NCBI RefSeq assembly: GCF_003173735.1
Contig: NZ_CP029551.1
Coordinates: 1,057,001-1,121,000, forward strand
Reading direction: 5' to 3'
Length of the DNA: 64,000 nucleotides
Source of the DNA: Methylobacterium radiodurans
GTDB taxonomy: Bacteria; Pseudomonadota; Alphaproteobacteria; Rhizobiales; Beijerinckiaceae
The position numbers were made by a program, and so were the translations under genes. This document shows, in pieces, positions 1 through 8,209 of the stretch. The stretch's first letter is position 1. Every line of letters starts with the position of its first letter. The notes below the pieces were generated by a model. That model was not told where the DNA came from, made no database searches, and saw only the letters and a program-made list of their open reading frames with translations.

Positions 1-195
1 CGATAGATCGAGAAAGCCGCCGGATCGTAGATTGCGCACGCGGGCCATGCTGATACCGAGCTCGCGCGCCACGTTGTTGGGGGACCTACGTCGCGCCCAG
101 CGACGCAGGTTGGCTAACAGGTCGTTTCTGAGAATGTCCTCGGTCGCGGAGTCCGCGTCGATACGACTCGCCGTGATGTCCGACACATCGTTCAT
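1..195 (-). CDS. HTH-type DNA-binding protein, N-terminal part only
   Basis: An uninterrupted reverse-strand frame starts at ATG 195 and runs off the left edge, giving 65 residues. It has a charged N-terminus and then an Arg-rich segment leading into VARELGISMARVRNLRSGG, which reads like a helix-turn-helix (recognition helix SMARVRNLR). This suggests a small transcriptional regulator or a phage/plasmid-type HTH protein. The family cannot be named because the C-terminus lies outside the window. It diverges from the response regulator that starts at 648. Confidence 0.55.
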   Translation of the reverse strand, partial: MNDVSDITASRIDADSATEDILRNDLLANLRRWARRRSPNNVARELGISMARVRNLRSGGFLDLS

Positions 196-647
196 TTTTC
201 CATCCTCAAGTGTTGTTGCCGGGCCGAGCTTCGCACTGCGATACGGTTCGCCCTTCACGCCCGTTGAGCGCTGTCCAGATCTGCGCGTGGTTGAGAACCC
301 TGACTTCGGCTCGCGCCCGTTGGGGCTACCGAGAGCCAGGGTCACATGCCGATTTTGAAACTGCCCGAGCGGACGAGAAAGCGAGGGCGCGGGGATGAGG
401 CTGGCATAATGTACGCCAACTTATGCGAAATGCGAGGATTCGCAAGCTACTTCTGCTGGTTGTCGAGGTATGGCCTGGATGTCGCGACCGAGGGATTTCC
501 ACCGTGACATGGCTGCCAGAGGAGATCACGAGCTCGCCCTGCACCGAAGAGCGGCCGGCGTTCCTAGCGCATGAGCGGGCGGTCGCGCCCCTGTCGTCGC
601 CATCGTCGCAACGCTGTCGCAATTCGGTGGAGGCTTCCGGAGCGGCT
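196..647. other. Intergenic region between divergent regulator genes
   Basis: About 450 bases without a convincing gene, lying between the leftward HTH gene and the rightward response regulator. The frame open through 423-647 is continuous with the regulator but its residues look non-coding. Promoters for both genes should lie here. I saw no clear -35/-10 pair or strong inverted repeat. Confidence 0.4.
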
Positions 648-1187
648 GTGGCCGATACGCTCCTTCTCGCGGAAAGCGACACGATTGCCCGTGTGCGTAT
701 GGCCTCGGAACTTTCCGCGCGAGGATACCGTGTATCGTCAGCGTCCACCCTAGAGGAGGCTCTACCGCTCATCGTGGCTGAAAACCCGCTGCGTGCGGTC
801 GTGGATTACCAGTTGCCGGATGGTACCGGGCTTGATCTCCTATCTCGAATCGTCGCACGGACGAGAGGGGCGCGCGTCGTCATACTTTCGCGCTGCGCCT
901 CCCTTCGCGGCGCCGTATCGGCGATCAGGATAGGCGCCGCGGACTTTCTAGCCAAGCCGGCAACCGTCAGTGAGATCGATGCGATTCTGCGCGATCTCGC
1001 GGTCGAGTGTCGCCTCGCGGCGGCTCCCGCGCCGTCCCTTCGCGATGTGGACCAGTGGCACGCTGAAGAGATCCTTCGCAGCATGAATTCGAACGTGCCG
1101 GCGACGGCCAGGGTGCTAGGCGTGGAAGCGAGAACGCTACGAAGGATACTCGCGTGGCGAGCGTCCGGGGCGGGAGCCGAATCCTAG
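648..1187 (+). CDS. RegA/ActR-like response regulator
   Basis: Two-component response regulator of 179 aa. The receiver domain comes first (TLLLAESD acidic pocket, phospho-acceptor Asp in VVDYQLPDGTGLD, conserved Lys in DFLAKPA). A short C-terminal Fis-type helix-turn-helix follows (VPATARVLGVEARTLRRIL). This is the RegA/PrrA/ActR architecture, a family that controls redox-responsive and energy genes. The GTG at 648 is chosen because the 75 codons before it in the same frame do not resemble any receiver N-terminus. No cognate kinase is adjacent, so partner and targets are unknown. The stop overlaps the stop of a possible small reverse gene. Confidence 0.83.
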   Translation: MADTLLLAESDTIARVRMASELSARGYRVSSASTLEEALPLIVAENPLRAVVDYQLPDGTGLDLLSRIVARTRGARVVILSRCASLRGAVSAIRIGAADFLAKPATVSEIDAILRDLAVECRLAAAPAPSLRDVDQWHAEEILRSMNSNVPATARVLGVEARTLRRILAWRASGAGAES

Positions 1188-1360
1188 GACGCGTCGCCGT
1201 CGGTGGTCCGCGGCGGGCGACTCGCATCGTCGGCGCTCCCATCGCCGCTCGGATGGGGATCGCGTTTCACCTCGGTTCTTTTGCGTCTCTCGACCTCGGC
1301 GAGCAGTTTCTCCCATTCTTCGCTCGTGATATCGAAGGGTAAATCGTCGTCCTCACTCAA
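1184..1360 (-). CDS. Possible small acidic protein (TTG start only)
   Basis: A reverse frame reading DLPFDITSEEWEKLLAEVERR and then a charged tail looks coding, and it ends in a TAG that overlaps the response-regulator stop. No ATG or GTG is available. The only start in the good region is TTG at 1360, giving 58 aa, although the frame stays open and gene-like upstream to about 1438. It may be the 3' remnant of a longer gene whose 5' end was lost. No function is recognised. Confidence 0.28.
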   Translation of the reverse strand: MSEDDDLPFDITSEEWEKLLAEVERRKRTEVKRDPHPSGDGSADDASRPPRTTDGDAS

Positions 1361-2408
1361 GTCCGGTTCTCCGTGATACGCTTCGGCTCGATGGAGAGGG
1401 CGTATGATCCGTGTCCGAGGATTGGCAAGAAAAGCGGTTCACTTGTCGTGAACTGCGCCTCGGATGCCGGATCCGCTCCATTTTGACTCGTCCGCTGTCG
1501 ACGTTGGCCCAGGACCAAGCGTTCGCTGGATGCGTCGTGCCCAGGGGGCATGCCTTCGGCGATGCGAATGCCAGCATCCTTCCAGATAGGCCGCGCATCT
1601 CCAGGGGCGCGCCCTTCGGCAGCCTCGCTAGTTCGCGCTCGTGAGGCGGCCGTGCGCCGACAAATCGCGGGTAATGTCTCGAAGGGGACTGTGAGCCTCC
1701 CTGGGTCCAGCTCTCATCCAGCGGGAGAGCCAGGCGCCAGGGTCACGTGCCTGCCACGATGCTGCCAGATCGGCTCAAATTACGAGTGTTTCTCGCACGG
1801 CTCGGCATGATGGCGTCGATGCTAGTTCGAACTAGAAAAATTGCAAGAACTCCGCCGCCCGAGTGTGGGCTGCGTCTGTGCGCCGCCGGATTGGCTCTTG
1901 TGGTCTACAGCTGCGGTCCAGGGAGGCGGACGCGGGCTTCGGCGGCGGGTAGGGGCCGAACGGCTCATCCGGGAAGTCGGTCGAATCCAACGGACCATTG
2001 AGGTCAAAGCCACAGGTTATGCCGAAGCGGAAACAGCCCACCGAGGTCCCGCAGGCTGCGGAAGCAGGTCCAGCTCTTCGGACCCCGATCCATCGCTGGG
2101 TCCCGCGTGCGGGGACCCTGGAAATTTTTCAGCAGGCCCAGGGCATATTTCACCTGTGCAAAGGGATAGGTGTCAGTTCGTGTTCTGACGGTGGTGCAGC
2201 GAGTGTTACTGCTCGCCAGGTCACCTCGACCGCGTCGAGGCCGTACGCTGTCCCTTGCACGGATTACGTGGAGCCGCGGCCACGCCGGCGTTCAGCGGCA
2301 ACCCGGCCGGATTTTTCGGAAGTTAAACGATAGCGACGCTGCGAACCCAGCCAACAAGATCAGCAACATCATCCCGCTGCTGCAGGTGTGTACGGCGGAA
2401 AGGGCCGG
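1361..2408. other. Gene-poor stretch
   Basis: Roughly 1 kb in which no frame on either strand gives a recognisable or compositionally convincing protein. Short open frames exist but have the skewed residues expected of random high-GC sequence. It ends at an IS21-like terminal sequence, so it may be decayed mobile DNA. Confidence 0.4.
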
Positions 2409-2470
2409 TTTTGATAGCCGAGCCAGTGTTCTGCATTCGGACACCAGAGTTCCGCACTGCCACAACCTAG
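2409..2470. repeat. IS21-like terminal sequence, copy 1
   Basis: This segment (TTTTGATAGCCGAGCC, then CAGTGTTCTGCA, then AGAGTTCCGCACTG, then CAACCTAGAG) aligns with the right end of the element at 10272-10332. It has the same spaced short units (TGCGGA..CTTTGG-like, here read in the opposite sense) typical of IS21-family multiple terminal repeats. No transposase adjoins it, so it is a solitary end or relic. A strong hairpin follows directly, as at the second copy. Confidence 0.5.
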
Positions 2471-2479
2471 AGTAACGAA

Positions 2480-2506
2480 GGGCCGCCATCTCGATGGCGG
2501 CCCTTT
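2480..2506. terminator. Hairpin terminator, 10-bp stem
   Basis: GGGCCGCCAT and ATGGCGGCCC form a perfect 10-bp stem around a CTCG loop, followed by TTT. This is a credible intrinsic terminator. No gene clearly ends at it. It sits just beyond the IS21-like end, in the same relative place as the hairpin at 10339-10372. Confidence 0.65.
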
Positions 2507-2819
2507 GACGATACGGCCCGGGTAAATCACTACTCCTGCGGCTCGGCAGGGGTGACGGCAGCTTCCGGCCGCGTACCTCACAGGGCAGCTGCTAGGCTGA
2601 TGTTTGCAAAAGCGAGAGCCGCAAGGAGAACGTAGGTCGTGTCAGGGCCGCCGTAGGTAAGCGTCACGGCGCCCAACGAGGGAGCGAGGGTCTGTGCGGT
2701 TAGGCCCGGCCGAGCGAGGCGTCCGACTATTACCGGTTAGCGGTCCGCGCCGAAGAGGGCTAGCGGCACCGTGCCATGGAGTAGATCCCATTGCCGGCCG
2801 CATAGTGTGTCCCACGGCG
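2507..2819. other. No gene seen
   Basis: About 310 bases downstream of the leftward Sox-like operon. No convincing frame or strong hairpin was seen apart from the terminator at its left edge, which may serve this operon. Confidence 0.4.
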
Positions 2820-3371
2820 TCAGCGGATGAAGAGCCCCTCGATCCACCTCGCCCGAGGCTCGATGTCGGATCTGCTTTCGGGACCCAGGGGCGGTACGTC
2901 GAGGTTGCCGGGCGGGGCGGCGATCTCGTTGAGATCGACCGATTGCGGGGTGCCCACGATGCCGGCATCGGTGACCCGCATCGTGTAATACAGGCCGTTT
3001 GCCAGCTTGGCCCCATAGTCGGTCGGGGCCTTGAAGAAGAAGATCAGGCTGTGCTCCAGCCAGGAGAGATCGGCCCGCGTGACGGTGGCGGGGTTCTTGT
3101 ACGGGTAAGGCACGTAGCATTGAAGCTCGGGCCCCTCCGCGCACTTGAACTCGCGCATGGACAGGAAATGGTCGCGGAAGTCGGTCAGGTCGAGCGCGAG
3201 CTTGAACCTCGACCCCGGGCCGTCCGGTTCGAAGGTCACGGAACCCACGGGGATGATGTCGCCGTCACGGGTGCGCAACTCGATTCGCTTGGTACCCATC
3301 ATGTCCCAGGCCTTGGCACCGAAAGGCGTCAGGACGAGGCAGGCGGCGAGACAGGAACGGACGAGACGCAT
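2820..3371 (-). CDS. Exported protein of unknown function, Sox-like operon
   Basis: 183-aa protein with a clear Sec signal peptide (MRLVRSCLAACLVLTPFGAKA) and no other membrane segment, so probably periplasmic. The mature part has aromatic patches (LSWLEHSLIFFFKAPTDYG) and two cysteines near CAEGPELQCYVPYPY that could form a disulfide. I do not recognise the family. It is the last gene of the leftward run SoxYZ-like, rhodanese-like, thioredoxin, CcdA, and starts 14 bases after the CcdA stop, so it is probably co-transcribed. A role in maturation or oxidation of a periplasmic thiol or quinoprotein partner is inference from position only. Confidence 0.7.
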   Translation of the reverse strand: MRLVRSCLAACLVLTPFGAKAWDMMGTKRIELRTRDGDIIPVGSVTFEPDGPGSRFKLALDLTDFRDHFLSMREFKCAEGPELQCYVPYPYKNPATVTRADLSWLEHSLIFFFKAPTDYGAKLANGLYYTMRVTDAGIVGTPQSVDLNEIAAPPGNLDVPPLGPESRSDIEPRARWIEGLFIR

Positions 3372-3385
3372 CGGTGATCGGGCCC

Positions 3386-4105
3386 TCAGAGGCGAGTGGT
3401 GAGGTCGGTGAGCCAGGACGGCGAAGCGTTCACCAGCGCGGTCTCGATGGCCTTGTCGTAGCCCGAGAGGATCACGGCCCCGCTCACCACCAGGATCAGG
3501 CCCAGCGCGGCCTTCAGACCCTTGCCGGCGCTCATCATACGGTCGCGCCACCGCATGAGGACCTCGCGCGACAGGGTGCCGAGGAGCAGGAGCGGAAGCG
3601 CCGCGCCGACCCCGAAAAGGAACATGGTCAAGGCGACGGTGCCGAGATCCCGACCCTGGGAGGCCAGGAGCGAGGCGGCGCCCAGCGTCGGGCCGACGCA
3701 GGGGCTCCAGACGGCGCCGAGCAGGAGGCCGACGCCGAACTGGCCGAGGAGGCCGGCGGTCGAGAAGCCGCCGAACCGGGTCTCGGTCCAGTCGCTCACC
3801 GGTCCGGCGGCCACCGCCAGCCGCGTCTGGACCGCCGGTACCATCAGGACGAGGCCGACCAGAACCAGCAGGATCGCGGCGACGGTGCGGAAGACGTCGG
3901 TGTCGAGCCCGATGGCGAAGCCGACCGTGGCGACGAACAGGCCGATCACGACGAAGGACAGCGCGAGACCGGCGGCCAGCGCCGCGGGGCCCAGGCGGTG
4001 CTCGGAAGCGGCCGCGCCGAGCACCAAGGGCAGGAGCGGCAGCACGCACGGCGACAGGACGGAGAGGATGCCGGCGAGGAAGGCGAGGCCGAGGGTGGCG
4101 ACCAT
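3386..4105 (-). CDS. ccdA: CcdA/DsbD-type transmembrane electron-transfer protein
   Basis: 239-aa polytopic membrane protein of the cytochrome c biogenesis CcdA family, with about six hydrophobic helices. Two conserved cysteines lie in proline motifs: LSVLSPCVLPLLPLVLG near residue 20 and GAVWSPCVGPTLGAASL near residue 135. These are the redox-active Cys pair that carries reducing equivalents from cytoplasmic thioredoxin to periplasmic acceptors. The thioredoxin upstream, 10 bases away, is the expected acceptor and together they resemble SoxV/SoxW. The length is normal for a stand-alone CcdA. Confidence 0.9.
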   Translation of the reverse strand: MVATLGLAFLAGILSVLSPCVLPLLPLVLGAAASEHRLGPAALAAGLALSFVVIGLFVATVGFAIGLDTDVFRTVAAILLVLVGLVLMVPAVQTRLAVAAGPVSDWTETRFGGFSTAGLLGQFGVGLLLGAVWSPCVGPTLGAASLLASQGRDLGTVALTMFLFGVGAALPLLLLGTLSREVLMRWRDRMMSAGKGLKAALGLILVVSGAVILSGYDKAIETALVNASPSWLTDLTTRL

Positions 4106-4115
4106 GGGTTTCGCC

Positions 4116-4502
4116 TCAGAGCGCCTTTTCCACGAGGCCTTCGATCCACTCGGGCTGGGTCTCGCCGATGGAGCGCCCGACCTCCTTCTCGCCCTTGAAC
4201 GCGATCAACGTGCTTTGCATGCGGGCGTTGAGCGCCTTGAGAGCTGGCTTCTGGCTGTCGAAGTCGACGTCGAACACCTGCAGGTCCTTGAACCGCGGGT
4301 CGGACCCGAGCTTCGCCAGGATGGGCTTCTGCGTCTTGCAGATCGGGCACCAGGGCGCGCTGATCTCGACCAGGATCGGCTTGCCGGCCTTCTGCGCGGC
4401 GGCCAGGGCTTCCGGCGTGTACGGTAGGAAGTCGGCGGCCTGGGCCGGGACGATCCCGAGCGGTGCCGCCGCAAGGAGGGCGAGGAGGGTACGGCGGATC
4501 AT
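4116..4502 (-). CDS. Periplasmic thioredoxin-like protein (CPIC active site)
   Basis: 128-aa thioredoxin-fold protein with an N-terminal signal peptide (MIRRTLLALLAAAPLGIVPAQA) and the active site WCPIC at residues 51-55. It should act in the periplasm as a disulfide reductase supplied with electrons by the adjacent CcdA. ATG 4502 is chosen because it gives an immediate signal peptide; the in-frame ATG at 4604 would prepend 34 non-homologous residues and overlap the upstream gene. By position it resembles SoxW and may keep the SoxYZ-like carrier cysteine reduced. Confidence 0.88.
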   Translation of the reverse strand: MIRRTLLALLAAAPLGIVPAQAADFLPYTPEALAAAQKAGKPILVEISAPWCPICKTQKPILAKLGSDPRFKDLQVFDVDFDSQKPALKALNARMQSTLIAFKGEKEVGRSIGETQPEWIEGLVEKAL

Positions 4503-4536
4503 CGAGGCGAGCCTTCGGGATGGAGGATGATGGTCG

Positions 4537-5124
4537 TCATTGGCCGACGGTCGACTTCGGGCGTGCGGCCCATCGAGCGTCGGGGCGTGAAACGGCTGTG
4601 TCATGGCCGTCCTGCCAGCCCTCTATGCCCTGCGGGAACCAGTGGACTTTCCGGTAGCCCAGGGCGACGAGGCGCTTGCCGAGGTTCCAACTGCCCCAGC
4701 AGTCGGGGTGGCAGTAGGTGACGATGGGCCTTTCGAGGTCGCCCCCGGTGAGATCGGCAACCCGTGCCTTGAGGGCGTCCTGGGCGGCCGCGTCGAGGTC
4801 CCCTTCACCCGAGCCCGGCAGCCACGTGCTTCCTGGGATGTTGCGGTGGATGGGGAACCACAGGCCGCCCGGAGGCAGGCCGGCGGGCTTCCGGTCGACC
4901 TCCGAGACGTCGAGAAGCACCGGCTTATGCTCCTCGATCAGCTTGGCGACCTCACCGGCATCGACGACGGTGGCCCCTGCGAGGGTCTGCGGCGTGTAGC
5001 CGTGCAGCGCCCCCTGCCAGTAGCCGTCGGGCTCCCGCACGCCGACGGGCGAGTCGGCGGGCGCTGCGGCGGTCAGGAACACGGCGGCCGCGGCCACGAT
5101 GGGAAGGCGGAGCACGGGTCGCAT
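4537..5124 (-). CDS. PQQ-catabolism-associated CXXCW motif protein
   Basis: 195-aa exported protein with a signal peptide and a rhodanese-like body. The hallmark CHPDCW lies at residues 138-143 (context TYCHPDCWGSWN), matching the family of PQQ-dependent catabolism-associated CXXCW proteins. These are found beside quinoprotein dehydrogenases and SoxYZ-like carriers. Its start overlaps the upstream stop as TGATG, implying translational coupling to the SoxYZ-like gene. It probably handles sulfur or thiol chemistry in the periplasm, but the substrate is unknown. No PQQ dehydrogenase gene is visible in the window. Confidence 0.85.
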   Translation of the reverse strand: MRPVLRLPIVAAAAVFLTAAAPADSPVGVREPDGYWQGALHGYTPQTLAGATVVDAGEVAKLIEEHKPVLLDVSEVDRKPAGLPPGGLWFPIHRNIPGSTWLPGSGEGDLDAAAQDALKARVADLTGGDLERPIVTYCHPDCWGSWNLGKRLVALGYRKVHWFPQGIEGWQDGHDTAVSRPDARWAARPKSTVGQ

Positions 5125-5945
5125 CAGTTGCTTGCCGAACGAACCGGAAAGCTTTTCTCCCAGTGGCCACCCTGGTTGTCCGTGGCGGTGACCTTCATCG
5201 GGCCGGCGCCGTCAGGCAGGTAGCCGAAGTTGATGACGGGGTTCGCCGAGATCGAGATGTCCCCGTCCATCGTGAAGACGCTCTTGTCGCCGTAGCTGAC
5301 GGTGATCTTCTGGATGTAGCGGGCCGGGGTGTAGTCGCGCGTCACTTGGTTCATCTGCATGCCCGAGAAGTTCGGGTGGCGGATCATCAGGGTCGCCTGG
5401 ACGGGCTTGCCCGGCTGCGTCTCGCCGAACTTCATGCGCATGTCGCCCATGCCCTGCATCGCCTCCTCGTCGCTCATGCCCATCGGTGCCGAGCAGCCGC
5501 CGGACGCCTTCACGTACTCCGTGGCCTCCTGGAACGTGCCGTCCTTCATCTTCGCGACGGCGTGGACGTCGGTGTAGTTGTTGACGCGCACGCGGAGCTT
5601 GAGCTCGCTGGGGTCGGCCGCCGGGCCGAAGACGAAGTGGGCGGCGTACGGCGTCGGGTTGTCGTCGATGATGAGCGACAGCTCCGCGACGTTGTCCTTG
5701 TCGGGCACGGTCAGGGTGATCGGCACGAGGGAGGCGTCGTCCGCCCGCTTCGGGGCGTCGATCTTCACCGCCTTGCCCCCGGACTGGATCTTGGCGTCGC
5801 CGAAGATCTGCTGCTTGATCTCGCCCCAGCGCTCGGCGCGTTGGTTGTCGGAGTCGCCCGCCGCGGCATGCGCCGATCCGGCGGCGATCAGGATGGGCAG
5901 GGTTAGGCCCGCCAGCAGGGCGGTCGTCGGGCGCGATGATGCCAT
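5124..5945 (-). CDS. Quinoprotein dehydrogenase-associated SoxYZ-like carrier
   Basis: 273-aa exported protein with a signal peptide ending near AGSAHA. The N-terminal half is SoxY-like and ends in YVKASGGCSAP, where C151 corresponds to the swinging carrier cysteine of SoxY. The C-terminal half (about 180-273) is SoxZ-like. Fusion of both in one chain is the defining feature of the quinoprotein-associated SoxYZ-like family. It heads the leftward operon and is divergent from a Crp/Fnr regulator. The usual Gly-Gly after the cysteine is replaced by Ser-Ala-Pro internally rather than at the C-terminus, so loading may differ from true SoxY. Confidence 0.88.
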   Translation of the reverse strand: MASSRPTTALLAGLTLPILIAAGSAHAAAGDSDNQRAERWGEIKQQIFGDAKIQSGGKAVKIDAPKRADDASLVPITLTVPDKDNVAELSLIIDDNPTPYAAHFVFGPAADPSELKLRVRVNNYTDVHAVAKMKDGTFQEATEYVKASGGCSAPMGMSDEEAMQGMGDMRMKFGETQPGKPVQATLMIRHPNFSGMQMNQVTRDYTPARYIQKITVSYGDKSVFTMDGDISISANPVINFGYLPDGAGPMKVTATDNQGGHWEKSFPVRSASN

Positions 5946-6028
5946 GGCGTTTGCTCCTCCGTTGTCGTCATGCCTGCCGTTCGCAGGTCCGATTGAGGAG
6001 ACGGTAGCCCTTATCCGGCCGGGCGTCG

Positions 6029-6042
6029 GTGACCTGGGTCAC
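6029..6042. promoter_or_regulatory. Candidate Crp/Fnr operator palindrome
   Basis: GTGACC-TG-GGTCAC is a perfect 6+6 inverted repeat in the divergent region between the SoxYZ-like operon and the Crp/Fnr gene. A second partial copy, GGTGACCTCAGGTAACACC, occurs at 6252-6270, nearer the regulator. Spacing and symmetry suit a Crp/Fnr dimer. The remaining 5946-6338 holds no gene. Confidence 0.42.
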
Positions 6043-6338
6043 GCAAGTCGGCAGCCGCTCACGATTCTCTCAGGAATGGGGGCGGCGGCGGGTTCAGGGG
6101 GGGAGGTCGCCTGACAGGGCGGTCGAGGTTCGAACGCCGACGGCGTAGGTCTTCGTGCGTCGAGGTGCCCTGGGACGGCTTGGATTTGCGTCCCGGTGAT
6201 CGGCTTATGGGACCTCGCGGGAAATGGTATGCCGTCGAGGCCGAACGAGCCGGTGACCTCAGGTAACACCGGCCTGGAACGGCGGGAGAAACTTCCAAGA
6301 ACGACCGGGCGGTCATGCATCGCGCCGGCGGCAGGCGG

Positions 6339-7022
6339 ATGTCACATATGCCGGACAACCATCAGGTCGAGCGCTGGATCGAGCGCTTCCCCCTCATCAA
6401 GGGCTTCTCCGCCGCCCATCTGCAGATCGCGCGCGGCACGGTGCACTTCCCCGTCCTCGAAGCCGGGGCCGTCGCATACGAGCTCGATGGCGCCTGCGCG
6501 AACTACCTCATGTGCATCGACGGTCGGACCCGCGTGTTCCGCATGTCGGAGGGCGGGCGCGAGGTGCTGATCTACAAGGTCGGCGCGGGCGGGACATGCG
6601 TGCTCACCACCCAGTGCCTGTTGGCCGGCGGGGGCTTCCCTGCCGAGAGCATCGCGGAGGAGCGCACCGAACTGGCGGCGATCCCGGCCTCGACGTTCCA
6701 GCAGTTGATGGCGGAGAGCCCGGAGTTTCGAAGCTTCGTCCTCGATGACTATTCCAGGCTCATGGCGAGCATGTTCACGCTGATCGAGGAGGTGGCTTTC
6801 GCGCCGCTGGAGCAAAGGCTCGCGCGCCGGCTCCTGACGGAGGCCGGCCCCGACGGCGTGGTCCACAAGACCCACCAGCAACTCGCCGCCGACGTGGGCA
6901 GCGTCCGCGAGGTCGTCAGCCGCATCCTGGCGCAATGGGCCGAGGCCGGTCTCGTGATCCTGCGGCGCGGTCAGGTCGAGATCGCCGACCGCGCGGCCCT
7001 GGCCTCCAACCGCCTGCATTAG
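6339..7022 (+). CDS. Crp/Fnr-family transcriptional regulator
   Basis: 227-aa cyclic-nucleotide-binding-fold regulator. The N-terminal sensor barrel has cysteines in GACANYLMC and in GGTCVLTTQCLLAG, which may sense redox or sulfur state. A long dimerisation helix follows, then a winged HTH (HQQLAADVGSVREVVSRIL) at about residues 175-200. It diverges from the SoxYZ-like operon and the shared region contains a palindrome, so it probably controls that operon. An AGGCGG-type site precedes ATG 6339; ATG 6315 and 6348 are alternatives. Confidence 0.85.
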   Translation: MSHMPDNHQVERWIERFPLIKGFSAAHLQIARGTVHFPVLEAGAVAYELDGACANYLMCIDGRTRVFRMSEGGREVLIYKVGAGGTCVLTTQCLLAGGGFPAESIAEERTELAAIPASTFQQLMAESPEFRSFVLDDYSRLMASMFTLIEEVAFAPLEQRLARRLLTEAGPDGVVHKTHQQLAADVGSVREVVSRILAQWAEAGLVILRRGQVEIADRAALASNRLH

Positions 7023-7244
7023 TCGACGGGGTCCGGTTCTCCGAGCACCGCCAGGGAACGGCGGAACGGACCCCGTGGACGAGACGGTCACTCCTGAGGG
7101 GCGGTAACGCTTGCCGCGACGAATTGCAGGAGCATCACGGCACCGCCGCATGCTTCGCCACTTACTGCCAGTACGACTCGGTACCCATCGGCCAGGGCGA
7201 CGACCGACACGAGGCGCTTTGCACCCTGGCTGGGCATCCGCGCG

Positions 7245-7937
7245 TCATCCGGCCCGGCGGGCGTAGCGTCCCTCGTCGCGAGGCTCGAAGTAGCGCCCGA
7301 ACGACACCCGCACGTCCATCTTCTTCTTGAGGGTCCCGGGGGTAAGCGGCTCCTTGTGCAAGGTGGCGCCGCGGAGCGTCACGGCTCTGAGCTCCGGCAG
7401 GATCTCGGTAGGCGTCAGGGGGCCCCGCTCGACGAGCACCTCGGCTATCTCCTGCATGACGCGGTCCCAGAACTCCTCGGCCCGGAAGCGGTCGAGCTGG
7501 TACTCGACCTTCTGGAGACGGGCGAGGACGCGGGACGTTTCCGTCTCGGCGGCTCCCGCCCGGGCGACGAGCGCGGCATTCTCGGCCTGGAGCGTCTCGA
7601 TCAACCCGAGCAGGTGCTCGCGGTCATGCTTGTCATCGGTCGCCATGGCCGCGGCGGCCTCCCGCTCGCGGGAGAAGGCCTGGGTGGCCTCGCGCTTGGC
7701 CTGCTTCCAGAGGTCCATGGCGAGCGCCTGGCCGGCGGCCTTCATCGCCTTCGACATGTCGGTGGGTTCGAGCTTGGGGTCGTAGCCGCGCTTCTTCCGC
7801 CAGGCGCGCAGGTGCTTGCAGACCTCGCGGGGCGAGCCGCCGTTGGGGAGGGACTCGCGCATCTTGCGCAGGCTGGGCCGCTCGCCCCTGGCGAGCAGGG
7901 CGTCGGCGACGTGGAAGACGAGGGACTCGGACGGCAT
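7245..7937 (-). CDS. KfrA-like DNA-binding protein
   Basis: 230-aa protein. The N-terminus (VADALLARGERPSLRKMRES, then GGSPREVCKHLRAWRKKRGY) matches the KfrA N-terminal DNA-binding domain of plasmid proteins. It is followed by a long charged helix with heptad-like Leu/Ala spacing (about 85-160), probably a coiled coil. KfrA proteins bind plasmid DNA and help partitioning or regulation, so this hints at a plasmid or plasmid-derived island. ATG 7937 is preferred over ATG 7964 because an AAGGGAG site lies just upstream. No par genes adjoin. Confidence 0.75.
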   Translation of the reverse strand: MPSESLVFHVADALLARGERPSLRKMRESLPNGGSPREVCKHLRAWRKKRGYDPKLEPTDMSKAMKAAGQALAMDLWKQAKREATQAFSREREAAAAMATDDKHDREHLLGLIETLQAENAALVARAGAAETETSRVLARLQKVEYQLDRFRAEEFWDRVMQEIAEVLVERGPLTPTEILPELRAVTLRGATLHKEPLTPGTLKKKMDVRVSFGRYFEPRDEGRYARRAG

Positions 7938-8209
7938 GGGCGCTCCCTTGGGTGCGGGCAGCATGCCCGGTCCGGGTTAAGCGGGCGCTTCGGGAGGGCC
8001 CCGCGGGAGCGTTAAAAACGCGACTCCGCGGGAGGGTATCGAATAGCGCTACCCGATACCTTGCACGCGAGCGGCTTTCCTCGGCGGCCTGGGCGCGCCG
8101 CCCCGGCGGCGATGCGGGAGGCTGGGGCCGAAGACCTGGGCGGAGCGGAACAAAACGGGGCCATGAGACTTGAGTCCCGAACTTGGCCGCCGCGTTCGAG
8201 GGGGCTGCC

